Below are positions 41,739 to 51,461 of a DNA stretch of 64,000 bases, piece by piece. Numbering within the stretch: the stretch's first letter is position 1; each line of letters starts with the position of its first letter. The notes under the pieces are model-generated. The model had not been told where the DNA came from. It did not search any database and saw nothing but the letters and a program-made list of their open reading frames with translations. Origin of the DNA: an uncultured Dokdonia sp. (GTDB lineage Bacteria > Bacteroidota > Bacteroidia > Flavobacteriales > Flavobacteriaceae); assembly GCA_947503305.1 (NCBI GenBank), contig CANNDF010000002.1:372001-436000 (forward strand), written 5' to 3'. Both the position numbers and the translations under genes were made by a program.

Positions 41739-43745
41739 ATGACAAGATTTTTACTTACGTTAGTGAGTGTATGCTTTATAAGCAATACGCACTTTGCACA
41801 AAACTATAAATATGGGAAAATTTCAAAAGAAGAGCTTGAAGCTACGTCACATTCACTAGACTCAGAAGCAAACGCAGCCGTTTTGTATAGAAAGGCAAGT
41901 ACAAAATTTGTGTATGACGAAGAAGATGGCTTTATGGTAAGGACGGAATTCCAAGAACGTATTAAAATATATAATAAAGATGGATATAAGTATGCTACCC
42001 AAGAAATAGGGCTATATAAATCAGGTAATGCTGTTGAGCAAGCTAATAACCTAAAAGCAGTTACTTATAATTTGGTAGATGGAAGTATTAAAGAAAGTAA
42101 ACTACAGAGTAAAGGGATTTTTGATGAAGAGCGAAGTAAATCCCTCAAAGTGAAAAAATTTACAATGCCAGATATTCAAGATGGTTGTATCATAGAATAT
42201 AAATACTCTTTTGTATCTCCATTTATTTCTAGAATAGATGAATTTCGTTTTCAAGAAGAAATACCTGTAGATAAAGTGGATATGCAATTTTTTGCTCCTG
42301 AGTATTTAGTATATAGAACACATGGGAAAGGATCACTCCCTTTAAATATAAAAAATGAAAAGAAAGGCCGTACAATACGTTTCAAATATCAATCAGGAGG
42401 AGTGAGTAGACCCGATGGTGGGAGAAACGCTTCTGAACTTGACTTAATAGAAAATGGATATATCGTAAATCTAGAAAATGTACCAGCTATAAAAGAAGAA
42501 CCTTTTACGGGAAACCTAAATAATTATATGTCTGCACTTCAGTTTGAACTGTCATATACTAAATTTCCAAATGCGCCTTTACGTACCTATACAACCTCAT
42601 GGGAAGATGTAGCTAAGAAAATCTATAAGTCAGAAGCTTTTGGAGAAGAGCTCGAATTGACAAAGTATTATAGAGATGATATAGAAGCTCTTTTATCAGG
42701 AGTATCCGATCCTAAAGAAAAAATTGCCAAAATATATGCCTTCATAAAAACAAAGATGAGCTGGAATGAGTATTATGGAGTGTATGTAGATAAAGGAGTT
42801 AAAAAAGCATACAAAGAAGGGGTGGGAAACATAGCCGATATCAATCTCATGTTTATTTCTATGCTCAATTATGCAGGGATAGAAGCAAGTCCGGTGCTTA
42901 TCAGTACAAAATCTAACGGAATCCCCTTTTTTCCTACTCGAAGCGGATTTAATTATGTGGTCGCTGGAGTCAAGATAAATGGAGGTTTATTCTTATTGGA
43001 CGGAGCAGATAAATATGGAACTATTGGAATTTTAAAAACAAACCTTCTTAACTGGAAAGGAAGAATGGTGAAAAAGGACGGAAGTTCACGACTTGTAGAT
43101 TTATACCCTCCTAAACCTGCAGTCCATAATAGTTTTATGAATATCGAAATAAGCGACGATCTTACGATTACCGGAAATTCTAAAAATAGATTTTCAGGAC
43201 ATTATGCCAGAAATCAAAGAGGAGTTTTTGGAGATTTAAGTGAAGATGAACAAGTAGAAAAAATGGAAGAAAGGTATGCTTCTATTGAAACTATAGATCA
43301 TTCATTTAAGGATATGAAAGATATTCACAAACCGTTATCTCTAGAATATAACTTCGAAGATGAAGCGCATATAGAAGAGATAGGAGACAAAATATATATC
43401 ACACCGCTATTTCACCTTGCGACAGAAAAAAATTACTTTACAGCAGAAGATAGAGCATATCCAGTAGACTTTACATATCCATGGACTGATAAATATAATG
43501 TCTCTATTAAAATACCTGAGGGATATAAAGTAGAATCACTTCCGGAGAGTTTAAATGTTAATTTATCGGAAGGTATGGGCTCCTACAGATACGGAGTTTC
43601 TGAGGCTATGGGGAAAATTTCAATAGCTGTTCAAAATGCAATCAAAACCCCTGTTATTGGAGCCGAATACTATAAAGATCTTCAGCAGTATTATAAAATG
43701 ATTGTAGAAAAAGAAAACGAAAAAATTGTTCTTGTAAAATCATAA
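41739..43745 (+). CDS. DUF3857 / transglutaminase-fold protein, catalytic residues lost (paralogue 2)
   Basis: A 668-residue exported protein from ATG 41739 (signal MTRFLLTLVSVCFISNTHFAQ). A TTG at 41721 overlapping the previous gene is less likely. It aligns through DUF3857 and transglutaminase-like domains with its neighbours. However, the active-site GDCKAL is GNIADI here (Cys replaced by Ile365), and the His position is Tyr in FNYVVAG; LLDGADKY keeps the Asp. It is therefore probably non-catalytic and may serve as a binding or scaffold subunit. It lies 4 bp before paralogue 3. Confidence 0.75.
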   Translation: MTRFLLTLVSVCFISNTHFAQNYKYGKISKEELEATSHSLDSEANAAVLYRKASTKFVYDEEDGFMVRTEFQERIKIYNKDGYKYATQEIGLYKSGNAVEQANNLKAVTYNLVDGSIKESKLQSKGIFDEERSKSLKVKKFTMPDIQDGCIIEYKYSFVSPFISRIDEFRFQEEIPVDKVDMQFFAPEYLVYRTHGKGSLPLNIKNEKKGRTIRFKYQSGGVSRPDGGRNASELDLIENGYIVNLENVPAIKEEPFTGNLNNYMSALQFELSYTKFPNAPLRTYTTSWEDVAKKIYKSEAFGEELELTKYYRDDIEALLSGVSDPKEKIAKIYAFIKTKMSWNEYYGVYVDKGVKKAYKEGVGNIADINLMFISMLNYAGIEASPVLISTKSNGIPFFPTRSGFNYVVAGVKINGGLFLLDGADKYGTIGILKTNLLNWKGRMVKKDGSSRLVDLYPPKPAVHNSFMNIEISDDLTITGNSKNRFSGHYARNQRGVFGDLSEDEQVEKMEERYASIETIDHSFKDMKDIHKPLSLEYNFEDEAHIEEIGDKIYITPLFHLATEKNYFTAEDRAYPVDFTYPWTDKYNVSIKIPEGYKVESLPESLNVNLSEGMGSYRYGVSEAMGKISIAVQNAIKTPVIGAEYYKDLQQYYKMIVEKENEKIVLVKS

Positions 43746-43749
43746 GTAA

Positions 43750-45750
43750 ATGAAATATTATTGCCTGGGTATATCATTGCTATTCTGTATTGTAACTATA
43801 AAAGCTCAAGACTTTAAGTTAGGTAAGCTTAAAAAAGAGCATTTTAATATTGAGCTTACAGAAGAACAAAGCGAAGCCCCAGCAGTATATTTAAGTAAGA
43901 ATAGACGTACTCATTTTGAATATAAAGACAATCTAGACGGATGGTTATTATATACAACGGTACATAATGTCATAAAAATCAACAACCCTGATGGATTTTC
44001 CTATGGTACAAAAAAAATTAGACTATATAATGAAGGCAGAGGGGAAGAGATTATTAAGAAAGTAGAAGCATATTCATATAATATCAAAGGAGGGGAAGTT
44101 GAGCGTCTAAAAATTGAAAAAGAAAATATTATAGAAAGAGGTGTTAATAGAAACTTAAAAGAAATGTCTATTGTTTTACCATTAGTAAAAGTAGGCACTA
44201 TTATAGAATATGCATATACAATTGAATCCTCATACTGGGCAATAGATGATGTCGTTTTACAAGAAGATATTCCAGTAAGGGAAGCATTTGCCAAAATAGA
44301 AATTCCTCAGTTTTTTGACTATAATACATTTGAAAAAGGCTACTTAAGTGTAAAGCCTAAACGTTATACAGAACAACGTAATGAAAATTTTAGTAGAGAA
44401 CAAAAGAATCCTTTTGGCGGACGTACCAATCGTACCTTATTTGCAAATATGAAATATGAAGAAGCAGTAACAGAGTATAAACTTGAAAATATAGCTGCTA
44501 TTCAAGAGGAAGAATTTGTAAATAATATAAATAATTATAGAGCTTCTATTATATATGAACTAGCTGCAGTAGAATTTTCAATAGGTAATCGAGAAGGAAG
44601 AGCCAAAACATGGGATGAGGTTTCTAAATTTATTAACACAAGATTAAAAGATAAAATAACAAGTGCTAATTTTCTTGATGAAGTAACTATAGAGTTGAAA
44701 GAGAAGTCTAATTCATATTGGGATCGGGTATATAATACGTATGCCTATATACAGAAGGAAATGACTTGGGATAAAAATGAGAATATTTATAGATCTCAGA
44801 ATTTAAAAAAAGCATTTAAAGAAAAAAAAGGAAGCGCATTTGAAGTCAACTTACTATTGGTTTCTCTACTTAAAAAAATGGGTTTAAATGCGGTCCCGGT
44901 AATGGCAAGTACAAAGGGATATGGTGTCCCTATTTATCCTACTGTAAGTGGCTTTGATTATGTATTGGCAGCTGTAGTTTATAATGACGAATGGTTATTA
45001 CTAGATGCCACAGGAAAAAACCTATATCCAGGCCTGTTGCCAGAACGTATAATGAATTGGGAGGGGCGATTAATAAAAGAAAATGGAACTTCTCAGGCGA
45101 TAAGTTTATTCTCAAAAAAATATGCAGAAAATAAATCAATGATGATTGCAACTATTGATAGTAATGGTTCAATTTCTGGGAATTGTAGACAACGCTATTC
45201 TAATAATGAAGGATTGTATATGCGAGATACATTTGTAGGTTTAACCCCTAATCAACAGCAAGCTGTATTTAAAGATTTTGTTGATGTAGAAACTGTAGAA
45301 AACATAAAATTTTCACTTGAAGATTTATCAAAACCTGTATCTATTACATTTGCTTTTAAAACAGATAAATATATTGAGATTATAGATGATAAGCTATATA
45401 TTTCTCCTCAACTCTTTTTAGAAAAATCTCAAAACCCCTTTAAAAAACAAGATCGAAAATTACCTATAGATTTTAGATTTCCTAGAGCTGTAGAAAATAG
45501 CATTACATTGTCTATACCTGAAGGGTATGTAATAGAGAGTATCCCAGGGGCTATTGATGTTCAATTACCTGATGGGCTAGGCTCTTATAAAATTGTTTTT
45601 AAACAACTTAGTGAAACAAGTATACAACTATTAAGTTCTTTTAAAATGAATATCACACTAGTTGAAGCAACCGCATATAATGATATTAAAAATTTCTATG
45701 CAGAAATTGTTGCCAAAGAAAAAGAAAAAGTAGTTTTGGTAAAAAAATAA
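43750..45750 (+). CDS. DUF3857 / transglutaminase-fold protein, catalytic residues lost (paralogue 3)
   Basis: A 666-residue exported protein (signal MKYYCLGISLLFCIVTIKAQ). It has the same layout as paralogue 2 and is closest to it: shared motifs include WDxV, PVxxSTKxxGxPxxPTxSGFxYVxA and LLxDxxxK. The catalytic Cys is Ala363 (GSAFEVN) and the His is Tyr (FDYVLAA), so an enzymatic role is unlikely. The three genes probably form one complex or successive duplications under one promoter. The next gene (MazG-like) begins 2 bp later. Confidence 0.75.
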   Translation: MKYYCLGISLLFCIVTIKAQDFKLGKLKKEHFNIELTEEQSEAPAVYLSKNRRTHFEYKDNLDGWLLYTTVHNVIKINNPDGFSYGTKKIRLYNEGRGEEIIKKVEAYSYNIKGGEVERLKIEKENIIERGVNRNLKEMSIVLPLVKVGTIIEYAYTIESSYWAIDDVVLQEDIPVREAFAKIEIPQFFDYNTFEKGYLSVKPKRYTEQRNENFSREQKNPFGGRTNRTLFANMKYEEAVTEYKLENIAAIQEEEFVNNINNYRASIIYELAAVEFSIGNREGRAKTWDEVSKFINTRLKDKITSANFLDEVTIELKEKSNSYWDRVYNTYAYIQKEMTWDKNENIYRSQNLKKAFKEKKGSAFEVNLLLVSLLKKMGLNAVPVMASTKGYGVPIYPTVSGFDYVLAAVVYNDEWLLLDATGKNLYPGLLPERIMNWEGRLIKENGTSQAISLFSKKYAENKSMMIATIDSNGSISGNCRQRYSNNEGLYMRDTFVGLTPNQQQAVFKDFVDVETVENIKFSLEDLSKPVSITFAFKTDKYIEIIDDKLYISPQLFLEKSQNPFKKQDRKLPIDFRFPRAVENSITLSIPEGYVIESIPGAIDVQLPDGLGSYKIVFKQLSETSIQLLSSFKMNITLVEATAYNDIKNFYAEIVAKEKEKVVLVKK

Positions 45751-45752
45751 AG

Positions 45753-46082
45753 ATGGATATTCAGAATGCTCAAAAAGCTGTTGATGATTGGATCAAAAAT
45801 CATGGAGTACGATATTTTAATGAGCTTACCAATATGGCACAGCTTACAGAAGAAGTAGGCGAAGTAGCTCGAATTATTGCTAGGCGTTATGGCGAACAAA
45901 GTGAGAAAGAAAGTGATAAAGGAAAGGATCTAGGAGAAGAACTGGCTGATGTTATGTTTGTTGTATTGTGCCTGGCAAATCAAACAGGAGTAAATCTACA
46001 AGAAGCTTTTGATAAGAAGCTTGACATAAAAGCAAAACGAGATCATGACCGTCATCATGCAAATAAGAAGCTCAAATCATAA
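45753..46082 (+). CDS. MazG-like nucleotide pyrophosphohydrolase
   Basis: A 109-residue all-alpha NTP pyrophosphohydrolase of the MazG/DCTPP superfamily. The metal-binding motifs EEVGEVAR (EExxE) and GEELADVMFVV (ExxD) are present. It likely hydrolyses non-canonical nucleoside triphosphates to monophosphates. The C-terminus is basic (AKRDHDRHHANKKLK). It is tightly spaced between the DUF3857 triplet and aroA, so it is probably co-transcribed with both. The specific nucleotide is not known. Confidence 0.85.
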   Translation: MDIQNAQKAVDDWIKNHGVRYFNELTNMAQLTEEVGEVARIIARRYGEQSEKESDKGKDLGEELADVMFVVLCLANQTGVNLQEAFDKKLDIKAKRDHDRHHANKKLKS

Positions 46083-46088
46083 ATACGT

Positions 46089-47342
46089 ATGCTTCTTAAA
46101 ATAAAAAATAATAAACCCAGTTTAAAAGGTCGTATTAAAGTCACAGGCTCTAAAAGCGAGACCAATAGGCTATTATTGTTACAATCCCTTTTTGATACTA
46201 TTACTATTAAAAATATATCAAATAGTGATGACGCTGCAGTAATGGAAAAAGCACTTACTTCTACAGAAGAAATTATTGATATCCATCATGCAGGTACCGC
46301 AATGCGTTTCTTAACAGCCTATTTTTCTATTCAAGATGGTAGAAAAACAATATTGACAGGAAGTCAACGTATGCAAGAACGCCCTATAGGAATATTAGTT
46401 GATGCATTACGATCATTGGGCGCGCAGATTACGTATAAAAAAAATGAGGGATATCCACCTATAGAAATAAAAGGAAAGGTGCTTACAAAGGGTCATGTTA
46501 CATTAAAAGCAAATGTAAGTAGTCAGTATATATCTGCTTTAATACTCATAGGAGCTTCATTTCCTGAAGGTTTAACAATAACATTAGATGGGAAAATAAC
46601 ATCAGTCCCCTATATTAATATGACACTCCAGCTGTTATTACAAATAGGGATTAAAGCAAACTTTATAGGGCAGGAAATCCAGATTTTTCCACATGCTTCT
46701 CCTATAGATAAAAAGGAAGTTACGGTAGAGTCTGATTGGAGTAGTGCTTCATATTACTATAGTATGATGGCAATAATGCTTTCGCAAAAGCCTACTGTTT
46801 CCAGTCAAATTACAATATCTAGTTACCGAAAAGATAGTCTTCAGGGGGATGCGGTATTGAGAAAAATTTATAAAGAACTGGGAGTATTATCTCGATTTAC
46901 AGAAAATAAACTAGAATTATATTTAAATCCAGAAGTCAATCTGCCAGAAATATTAAAATTAGATTTAAGTAATAGCCCTGATATAGCTCAAACAATAGCA
47001 GTCACATGCTTAGGAATGGGTATAGCGTGTGACTTAACTGGGCTACATACGCTAAAAATTAAAGAAACTGACCGACTAGAAGCATTGAAAACTGAAATTA
47101 CAAAGCTTGGAGGCGATATTGAAGTTACAAATACGTCTCTTCATTTGAAGGCACAAAAGACAACTCTTAATAGAAATGTTACCATCGCAACCTATCATGA
47201 CCATAGGATGGCTATGGCCTTTGCGCCTTTAGGATTGTGCGTTCCTATTCTGATAGAAGATGCAGGGGTCGTTTCAAAATCATATCCAGGATTTTGGGAA
47301 GATTTGAAAACTTTAGGATTTGAACAAGAGATAATTCATTAA
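46089..47342 (+). CDS. aroA: 3-phosphoshikimate 1-carboxyvinyltransferase (EPSP synthase)
   Basis: Transfers enolpyruvate from PEP to shikimate 3-phosphate. It has 417 residues with KSETNRLLLL at the N-terminus (substrate Lys and Arg), AGTAMRFLTAYFS, QERPIGILVDAL and the C-terminal DHRMAMAFAPLG. It lies apart from the other shikimate genes, 6 bp after the MazG-like gene. A one-mismatch copy of the palindrome (46778-46791) is read in frame as LSQKP. Slightly shorter than E. coli AroA but complete. Confidence 0.93.
   Translation: MLLKIKNNKPSLKGRIKVTGSKSETNRLLLLQSLFDTITIKNISNSDDAAVMEKALTSTEEIIDIHHAGTAMRFLTAYFSIQDGRKTILTGSQRMQERPIGILVDALRSLGAQITYKKNEGYPPIEIKGKVLTKGHVTLKANVSSQYISALILIGASFPEGLTITLDGKITSVPYINMTLQLLLQIGIKANFIGQEIQIFPHASPIDKKEVTVESDWSSASYYYSMMAIMLSQKPTVSSQITISSYRKDSLQGDAVLRKIYKELGVLSRFTENKLELYLNPEVNLPEILKLDLSNSPDIAQTIAVTCLGMGIACDLTGLHTLKIKETDRLEALKTEITKLGGDIEVTNTSLHLKAQKTTLNRNVTIATYHDHRMAMAFAPLGLCVPILIEDAGVVSKSYPGFWEDLKTLGFEQEIIH
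46778..46791. repeat. Degenerate palindrome copy (GCTTTCGCAAAAGC, inside aroA)
   Basis: One mismatch from the perfect core, read in frame as LSQK. Confidence 0.7.
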
Positions 47343-47346
47343 TTAC

Positions 47347-47378
47347 TTGACAACCCCTATGTCGAGATTGTATATTTG
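47347..47378 (+). promoter_or_regulatory. Canonical Bacteroidota promoter before queA
   Basis: TTG (47347-47349), 21 bp, TATATTTG (47371-47378), matching the -33 TTG / -7 TAnnTTTG consensus, 65 bp before the queA ATG. Confidence 0.65.
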
Positions 47379-47443
47379 CGACTTTGCAAAATATGCTTAG
47401 TGCACATCTTGCACATAATCTAAACCAAAAATAGTATACACGA

Positions 47444-48493
47444 ATGAAATTATCTCATTTCAATTTTGATCTTCCTAGTGAATTACTAGCAGAACGCCCA
47501 GCAGAAAATCGTGATGAATCACGTCTTATGGTACTTAATAGAAAAACACAAACCATAGAACATAAAATGTTCAAAGACTTGATTGATTATTTTGAGCCAG
47601 AAGATGTAATGGTTCTTAATAATACAAAAGTATTTCCAGCACGCTTATATGGGAATAAAGAAAAAACAGGAGCACGTATAGAGGTATTTCTTTTGAGAGA
47701 ACTAAATTCTGAAACGCGCCTATGGGATGTATTAGTAGATCCTGCACGTAAGATTAGAATAGGGAATAAGCTATATTTTGGAGATGATGAAAGTTTAGTA
47801 GCAGAGGTTATTGACAATACGACATCACGTGGACGTACCCTTAGATTCCTATATGATGGATCTTATGAAGAATTTAGAAATAAATTAACTCAATTAGGAG
47901 AAACTCCATTACCTAAGTATATAAAGAGGGAAGTAGAACAAGAAGATGAAGAACGTTATCAGACAATATATGCAAAAGAAGAAGGAGCAGTTGCTGCACC
48001 AACAGCAGGATTACATTTTTCTAAGCACTTATTAAAACGCCTTGAAATCAAAGGAGTAAACTTTGCGGAAGTAACTTTACACGTAGGACTAGGGACTTTT
48101 AGCCCTGTAGAAGTAGAAGATCTGTCAAAACATAAAATGGATAGTGAAGAGGCTTATATACGCAAACCAGCGACTACTATAATTAACAAAGCTATCGCAG
48201 AAAAACGACGTGTATGTGCTGTAGGTACTACATCAATGCGTGTCCTTGAGAGTGCTGTATCTAGTGCTAATACTTTAAACGAATTTGGAGGTTGGACAAA
48301 TAAATTTATTTTTCCTCCTTATGATTTTAGTATTGCAAATTGTATGATTACTAATTTCCATACACCAAAATCTACATTACTAATGATGGTTTCTGCTTTT
48401 GCAGGTCATGATTTTATGAAGGAAGCATATGCAGAAGCAATTAAAGAAGGGTATAAATTTTATTCTTATGGAGATGCTATGTTGATTATATAA
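47444..48493 (+). CDS. queA: S-adenosylmethionine:tRNA ribosyltransferase-isomerase
   Basis: Transfers the ribosyl moiety of SAM to preQ1-tRNA in queuosine synthesis. It has 349 residues with the QueA signatures [55 protein letters not shown] and [19 protein letters not shown]. Own promoter and terminator. No preQ1 riboswitch was recognised upstream. Confidence 0.95.
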   Translation: MKLSHFNFDLPSELLAERPAENRDESRLMVLNRKTQTIEHKMFKDLIDYFEPEDVMVLNNTKVFPARLYGNKEKTGARIEVFLLRELNSETRLWDVLVDPARKIRIGNKLYFGDDESLVAEVIDNTTSRGRTLRFLYDGSYEEFRNKLTQLGETPLPKYIKREVEQEDEERYQTIYAKEEGAVAAPTAGLHFSKHLLKRLEIKGVNFAEVTLHVGLGTFSPVEVEDLSKHKMDSEEAYIRKPATTIINKAIAEKRRVCAVGTTSMRVLESAVSSANTLNEFGGWTNKFIFPPYDFSIANCMITNFHTPKSTLLMMVSAFAGHDFMKEAYAEAIKEGYKFYSYGDAMLII

Positions 48494-48519
48494 TCTTATC
48501 ATAAATAATATATATAAAG

Positions 48520-48550
48520 AAACTCGAGTATATAGTACTTGAGTTTTTTT
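48520..48550 (+). terminator. Terminator of queA
   Basis: Arms AAACTCGAGTA and TACTTGAGTTT (one G-T pair), 5-nt loop, T-run. Confidence 0.85.
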
Positions 48551-48552
48551 AT

Positions 48553-48566
48553 GCTTTCGCGAAAGC
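48553..48566. repeat. GCTTTCGCGAAAGC palindrome, copy 7 (queA-rlmN gap)
   Basis: A perfect core in TATGCTTTCGCGAAAGCATA, between the queA terminator and the rlmN -7 element, where a -33 region would lie. Confidence 0.9.
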
Positions 48567-48581
48567 ATACATCTAAAGGCT

Positions 48582-48589
48582 TAAATTTG
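48582..48589 (+). promoter_or_regulatory. rlmN promoter -7 element
   Basis: TAAATTTG ends 4 bp before the GTG start, so a transcript from it would be essentially leaderless. Confidence 0.4.
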
Positions 48590-48593
48590 CAAC

Positions 48594-49634
48594 GTGAGTA
48601 CAAAGAAGAAAGACATACGAAAACTATCCAAAGACGAATTACGAGATTTTTTTATCTCCGAAGGCGATAAGCCTTTTCGAGGGAATCAAGTATATGAATG
48701 GTTATGGCAAAAAGGAGCGCATAATTTTGAGGATATGACAAATATCTCAAAAGAAACCCGAGCACTTTTAGATTCCTATTTTGTAATCAACCATATCAAG
48801 GTAGATCATATGCAACGTAGTAATGACGGTACGATAAAGAACGCAGTAAAATTACATGATGGACTTGTAGTAGAATCTGTTCTTATTCCAACGTCTAAAA
48901 GAACTACAGCATGTGTTTCTTCTCAAGTGGGATGTAGTTTGAATTGTAAGTTTTGTGCCACTGCCAGATTAAAGCGTATGCGTAATCTCAATCCAGATGA
49001 GATTGTAGATCAAGTAGTGGTGATTGATAGGCAGAGTAGATTATATCATGATATGCCACTCTCAAATATTGTTTTTATGGGCATGGGTGAACCATTGATG
49101 AATTATAATAATGTTTTAAAAGCAATAGATAAAATTACTTCTCCAGAAGGTTTGGGAATGTCTCCCAAACGAATAACAGTATCTACTTCGGGAGTTCCTA
49201 AAATTATAAAGAAAATGGCAGATGAAAATGTAAAGTTTAATCTTGCAGTTTCATTACACTCTGCACTGGACGATGTACGTACAGAAATAATGCCATTCAA
49301 TGAGAAAATGCCTTTAATAGAACTTAAGGAAGCTTTACAATATTGGTATACTAAGACAAAAAAGAAGATCACCTATGAATATGTAGTTTGGGATGGTATA
49401 AATGATCGTTTGATTGATATTAATGCATTGCTAGACTTTTGTAAAGCAGTACCTAGCAAAGTAAATCTCATAGAATACAATCCAATAGATGATGGACAAT
49501 TTCAACAAGCTTCTCCAGAAGCGATAGATAAATATGTGTCTATTCTAGAAACTAATGGAATTACTGTAACAGTGCGAAGATCTCGGGGTAAAGATATAGA
49601 TGCAGCCTGTGGACAACTAGCAAATAAGCAGTAA
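48594..49634 (+). CDS. rlmN: Dual-specificity rRNA/tRNA methyltransferase RlmN
   Basis: A radical-SAM enzyme methylating C2 of A2503 in 23S rRNA and A37 in some tRNAs. It has 346 residues, with the radical-SAM cysteines in CSLNCKFCATARLKRMRNL, FMGMGEPLMNYNNV, TVSTSGVPKIIKKM and the C-terminal AACGQLA containing the second catalytic cysteine. The start is GTG at 48594; no in-frame ATG precedes it. It appears to be transcribed from a promoter ending just before the start. Confidence 0.95.
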   Translation: MSTKKKDIRKLSKDELRDFFISEGDKPFRGNQVYEWLWQKGAHNFEDMTNISKETRALLDSYFVINHIKVDHMQRSNDGTIKNAVKLHDGLVVESVLIPTSKRTTACVSSQVGCSLNCKFCATARLKRMRNLNPDEIVDQVVVIDRQSRLYHDMPLSNIVFMGMGEPLMNYNNVLKAIDKITSPEGLGMSPKRITVSTSGVPKIIKKMADENVKFNLAVSLHSALDDVRTEIMPFNEKMPLIELKEALQYWYTKTKKKITYEYVVWDGINDRLIDINALLDFCKAVPSKVNLIEYNPIDDGQFQQASPEAIDKYVSILETNGITVTVRRSRGKDIDAACGQLANKQ

Positions 49635-49677
49635 GCAAGTGTATATAAAAAGACCATTTCCTTATATTTGATTATAC

Positions 49678-50655
49678 ATGAAAGTTGTAGCACAGATTAA
49701 AGAGCCTATATCCTATGAGATGGAACTTTTTGAAGAAAAGTTTGCACTATCAATGCGCTCAAAAGTAGCATTACTTAACCGAATCACACATTATATTGTT
49801 AATAGAAAGGGGAAACAAATGAGACCTATGTTTGTCTTCCTCACTGCAAAAATGCTAGGTAATGGAGAAGTAAATGATAGGACATATAGAGGGGCTTCAG
49901 TAATAGAACTTATCCATACAGCTAGTCTTGTACATGACGATGTAGTAGATGATAGTAATAGAAGACGCGGTTTTTTTTCACTTAATGCATTATGGAAAAA
50001 TAAGATAGCCGTTTTAGTAGGAGATTTTTTGTTTTCAAAAGGATTACTTCTTTCTATTGATAATGAAGATTTTGATTTACTGCAGATTATATCTGTAGCT
50101 GTTAGAGAGATTAGTGAAGGAGAGTTATTACAAATTGAAAAAGCTAGAAAATTAGATATCACAGAAGATATTTACTATGAGATAATTCGCCAAAAAACAG
50201 CAACTCTAATCGCTGCATGTTGCGCTCTTGGAGCTTGTGCTGTACACTCTAGTAAAGAAGAGGTAGAAAAAATGAGGCATTTTGGAGAACTCATAGGAAT
50301 TGCATTCCAAATTAAGGATGATCTTTTTGATTATGGAGACGATAAAATAGGAAAACCTACGGGAATAGATATTAAAGAGCAAAAAATGACATTACCTCTT
50401 ATTTATGTATTAAATACCGTAGGTGTTAAAGAAAAAAACTGGCTTATCAATAGTATTAAAAACCATAATACAAATAAGAAAAGAGTCAAAGAAGTTATTT
50501 CCTTTGTAAAGAATAATGGCGGACTTGAATACGCCACTTCCCAAATGAAAAAGAGGCAGCAAGAAGCATTAGAAATATTGTATAGTTACCCTGCATCACA
50601 GTATAGAGATTCTCTAGAGTTGATGGTAAATTATGTAATTGACCGTAAAAAATAA
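49678..50655 (+). CDS. Polyprenyl diphosphate synthase
   Basis: A trans-isoprenyl chain-elongating enzyme, likely for the menaquinone side chain. It has 325 residues with the first Asp-rich motif LVHDDVVDDSNRRRG, GDFLFSKG, and the second motif KDDLFDYGDDK. Residues just before the first Asp motif are small, which favours long-chain products, but chain length is not predictable here. A TATATTTG element at 49663-49670 ends 7 bp before the ATG. It leads into the cysQ gene after 12 bp. Confidence 0.9.
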   Translation: MKVVAQIKEPISYEMELFEEKFALSMRSKVALLNRITHYIVNRKGKQMRPMFVFLTAKMLGNGEVNDRTYRGASVIELIHTASLVHDDVVDDSNRRRGFFSLNALWKNKIAVLVGDFLFSKGLLLSIDNEDFDLLQIISVAVREISEGELLQIEKARKLDITEDIYYEIIRQKTATLIAACCALGACAVHSSKEEVEKMRHFGELIGIAFQIKDDLFDYGDDKIGKPTGIDIKEQKMTLPLIYVLNTVGVKEKNWLINSIKNHNTNKKRVKEVISFVKNNGGLEYATSQMKKRQQEALEILYSYPASQYRDSLELMVNYVIDRKK

Positions 50656-50667
50656 AGAGTATATATA

Positions 50668-51459
50668 ATGAACGATTATTTAAAGATAGCAATACAAGGA
50701 GCAATTGAAGGAGGAAAGGCTATTATGGATATATATGCTACAGATTTTGATATTATTGTTAAAGAGGATGAGTCTCCACTAACTCTTGCAGATCAAAAAG
50801 CAAATAGGATAATTAATTCATACTTGACACAAACAGATATTCCTATTATCAGTGAAGAGAATAAACAAATTGATTATTCAGAAAGAAAAAAATGGAAGCG
50901 TTGTTGGATTGTAGATCCATTAGATGGGACAAAAGAATTTATAAAACGCAATGGAGAATTTACAGTAAATATTGCACTTATAGAAGAAGGAGTTCCCCTT
51001 TTAGGAGTAATATATGTTCCAGTATCTAAGACTCTTTATTTCACAGAAAGTCTCGAAAAAGGATCTTATAAATTTAAAGTTGAAGAAGGACTAGAGAGTA
51101 ATCTAGAAGATATTATAGAAAAAGCAATAAAGATATCTCCAGCTTCAAAAAGTGAACCTGTAAAAATAGTAGGGAGTCGTTCACATCTTAATGATGATAC
51201 AAAAGTATTTATTTCTGAGATTGAAAAAGAAAAAGAAGTAAGTATCGTCTCCAAAGGGAGCTCTTTAAAATTTTGTGTAGTTGCAGAAGGTCAAGCCCAT
51301 ATCTATCCTCGTTTTGCACCTACAATGGAATGGGATACTGCAGCAGGACATGCCATATGTAAATCAGCCGGTGTAGAGGTGATAAATCAAGAAACACAAA
51401 AACCGCTTACCTATAATAAAGAAAACTTATTAAATCCTCATTTCTTAGTGAGCTGTTAA
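50668..51459 (+). CDS. cysQ: 3'(2'),5'-bisphosphate nucleotidase CysQ
   Basis: Hydrolyses PAP (and PAPS) to AMP, removing the inhibitor left by sulfotransferase or PAPS reductase. It has 263 residues of the inositol-monophosphatase fold: metal motifs DESPLTLADQKAN, SEENK, WIVDPLDGTKEF and EWDTAAGHAI. It heads the sulfate-activation cluster and is followed after 2 bp by the DUF2061 gene. Without cysH nearby, PAP produced by sulfotransferases is a likely substrate. Confidence 0.93.
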   Translation: MNDYLKIAIQGAIEGGKAIMDIYATDFDIIVKEDESPLTLADQKANRIINSYLTQTDIPIISEENKQIDYSERKKWKRCWIVDPLDGTKEFIKRNGEFTVNIALIEEGVPLLGVIYVPVSKTLYFTESLEKGSYKFKVEEGLESNLEDIIEKAIKISPASKSEPVKIVGSRSHLNDDTKVFISEIEKEKEVSIVSKGSSLKFCVVAEGQAHIYPRFAPTMEWDTAAGHAICKSAGVEVINQETQKPLTYNKENLLNPHFLVSC

Positions 51460-51461
51460 TT

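Noticed and set aside
39821-45750. One large gene broken into three pieces
   Set aside because: Each frame has its own signal peptide and the complete DUF3857-transglutaminase domain order, so they are tandem paralogues.
47343-47443. Possible preQ1 riboswitch before queA
   Set aside because: The gap contains a standard promoter, but I could not draw a preQ1-type pseudoknot with a start-site or terminator switch.
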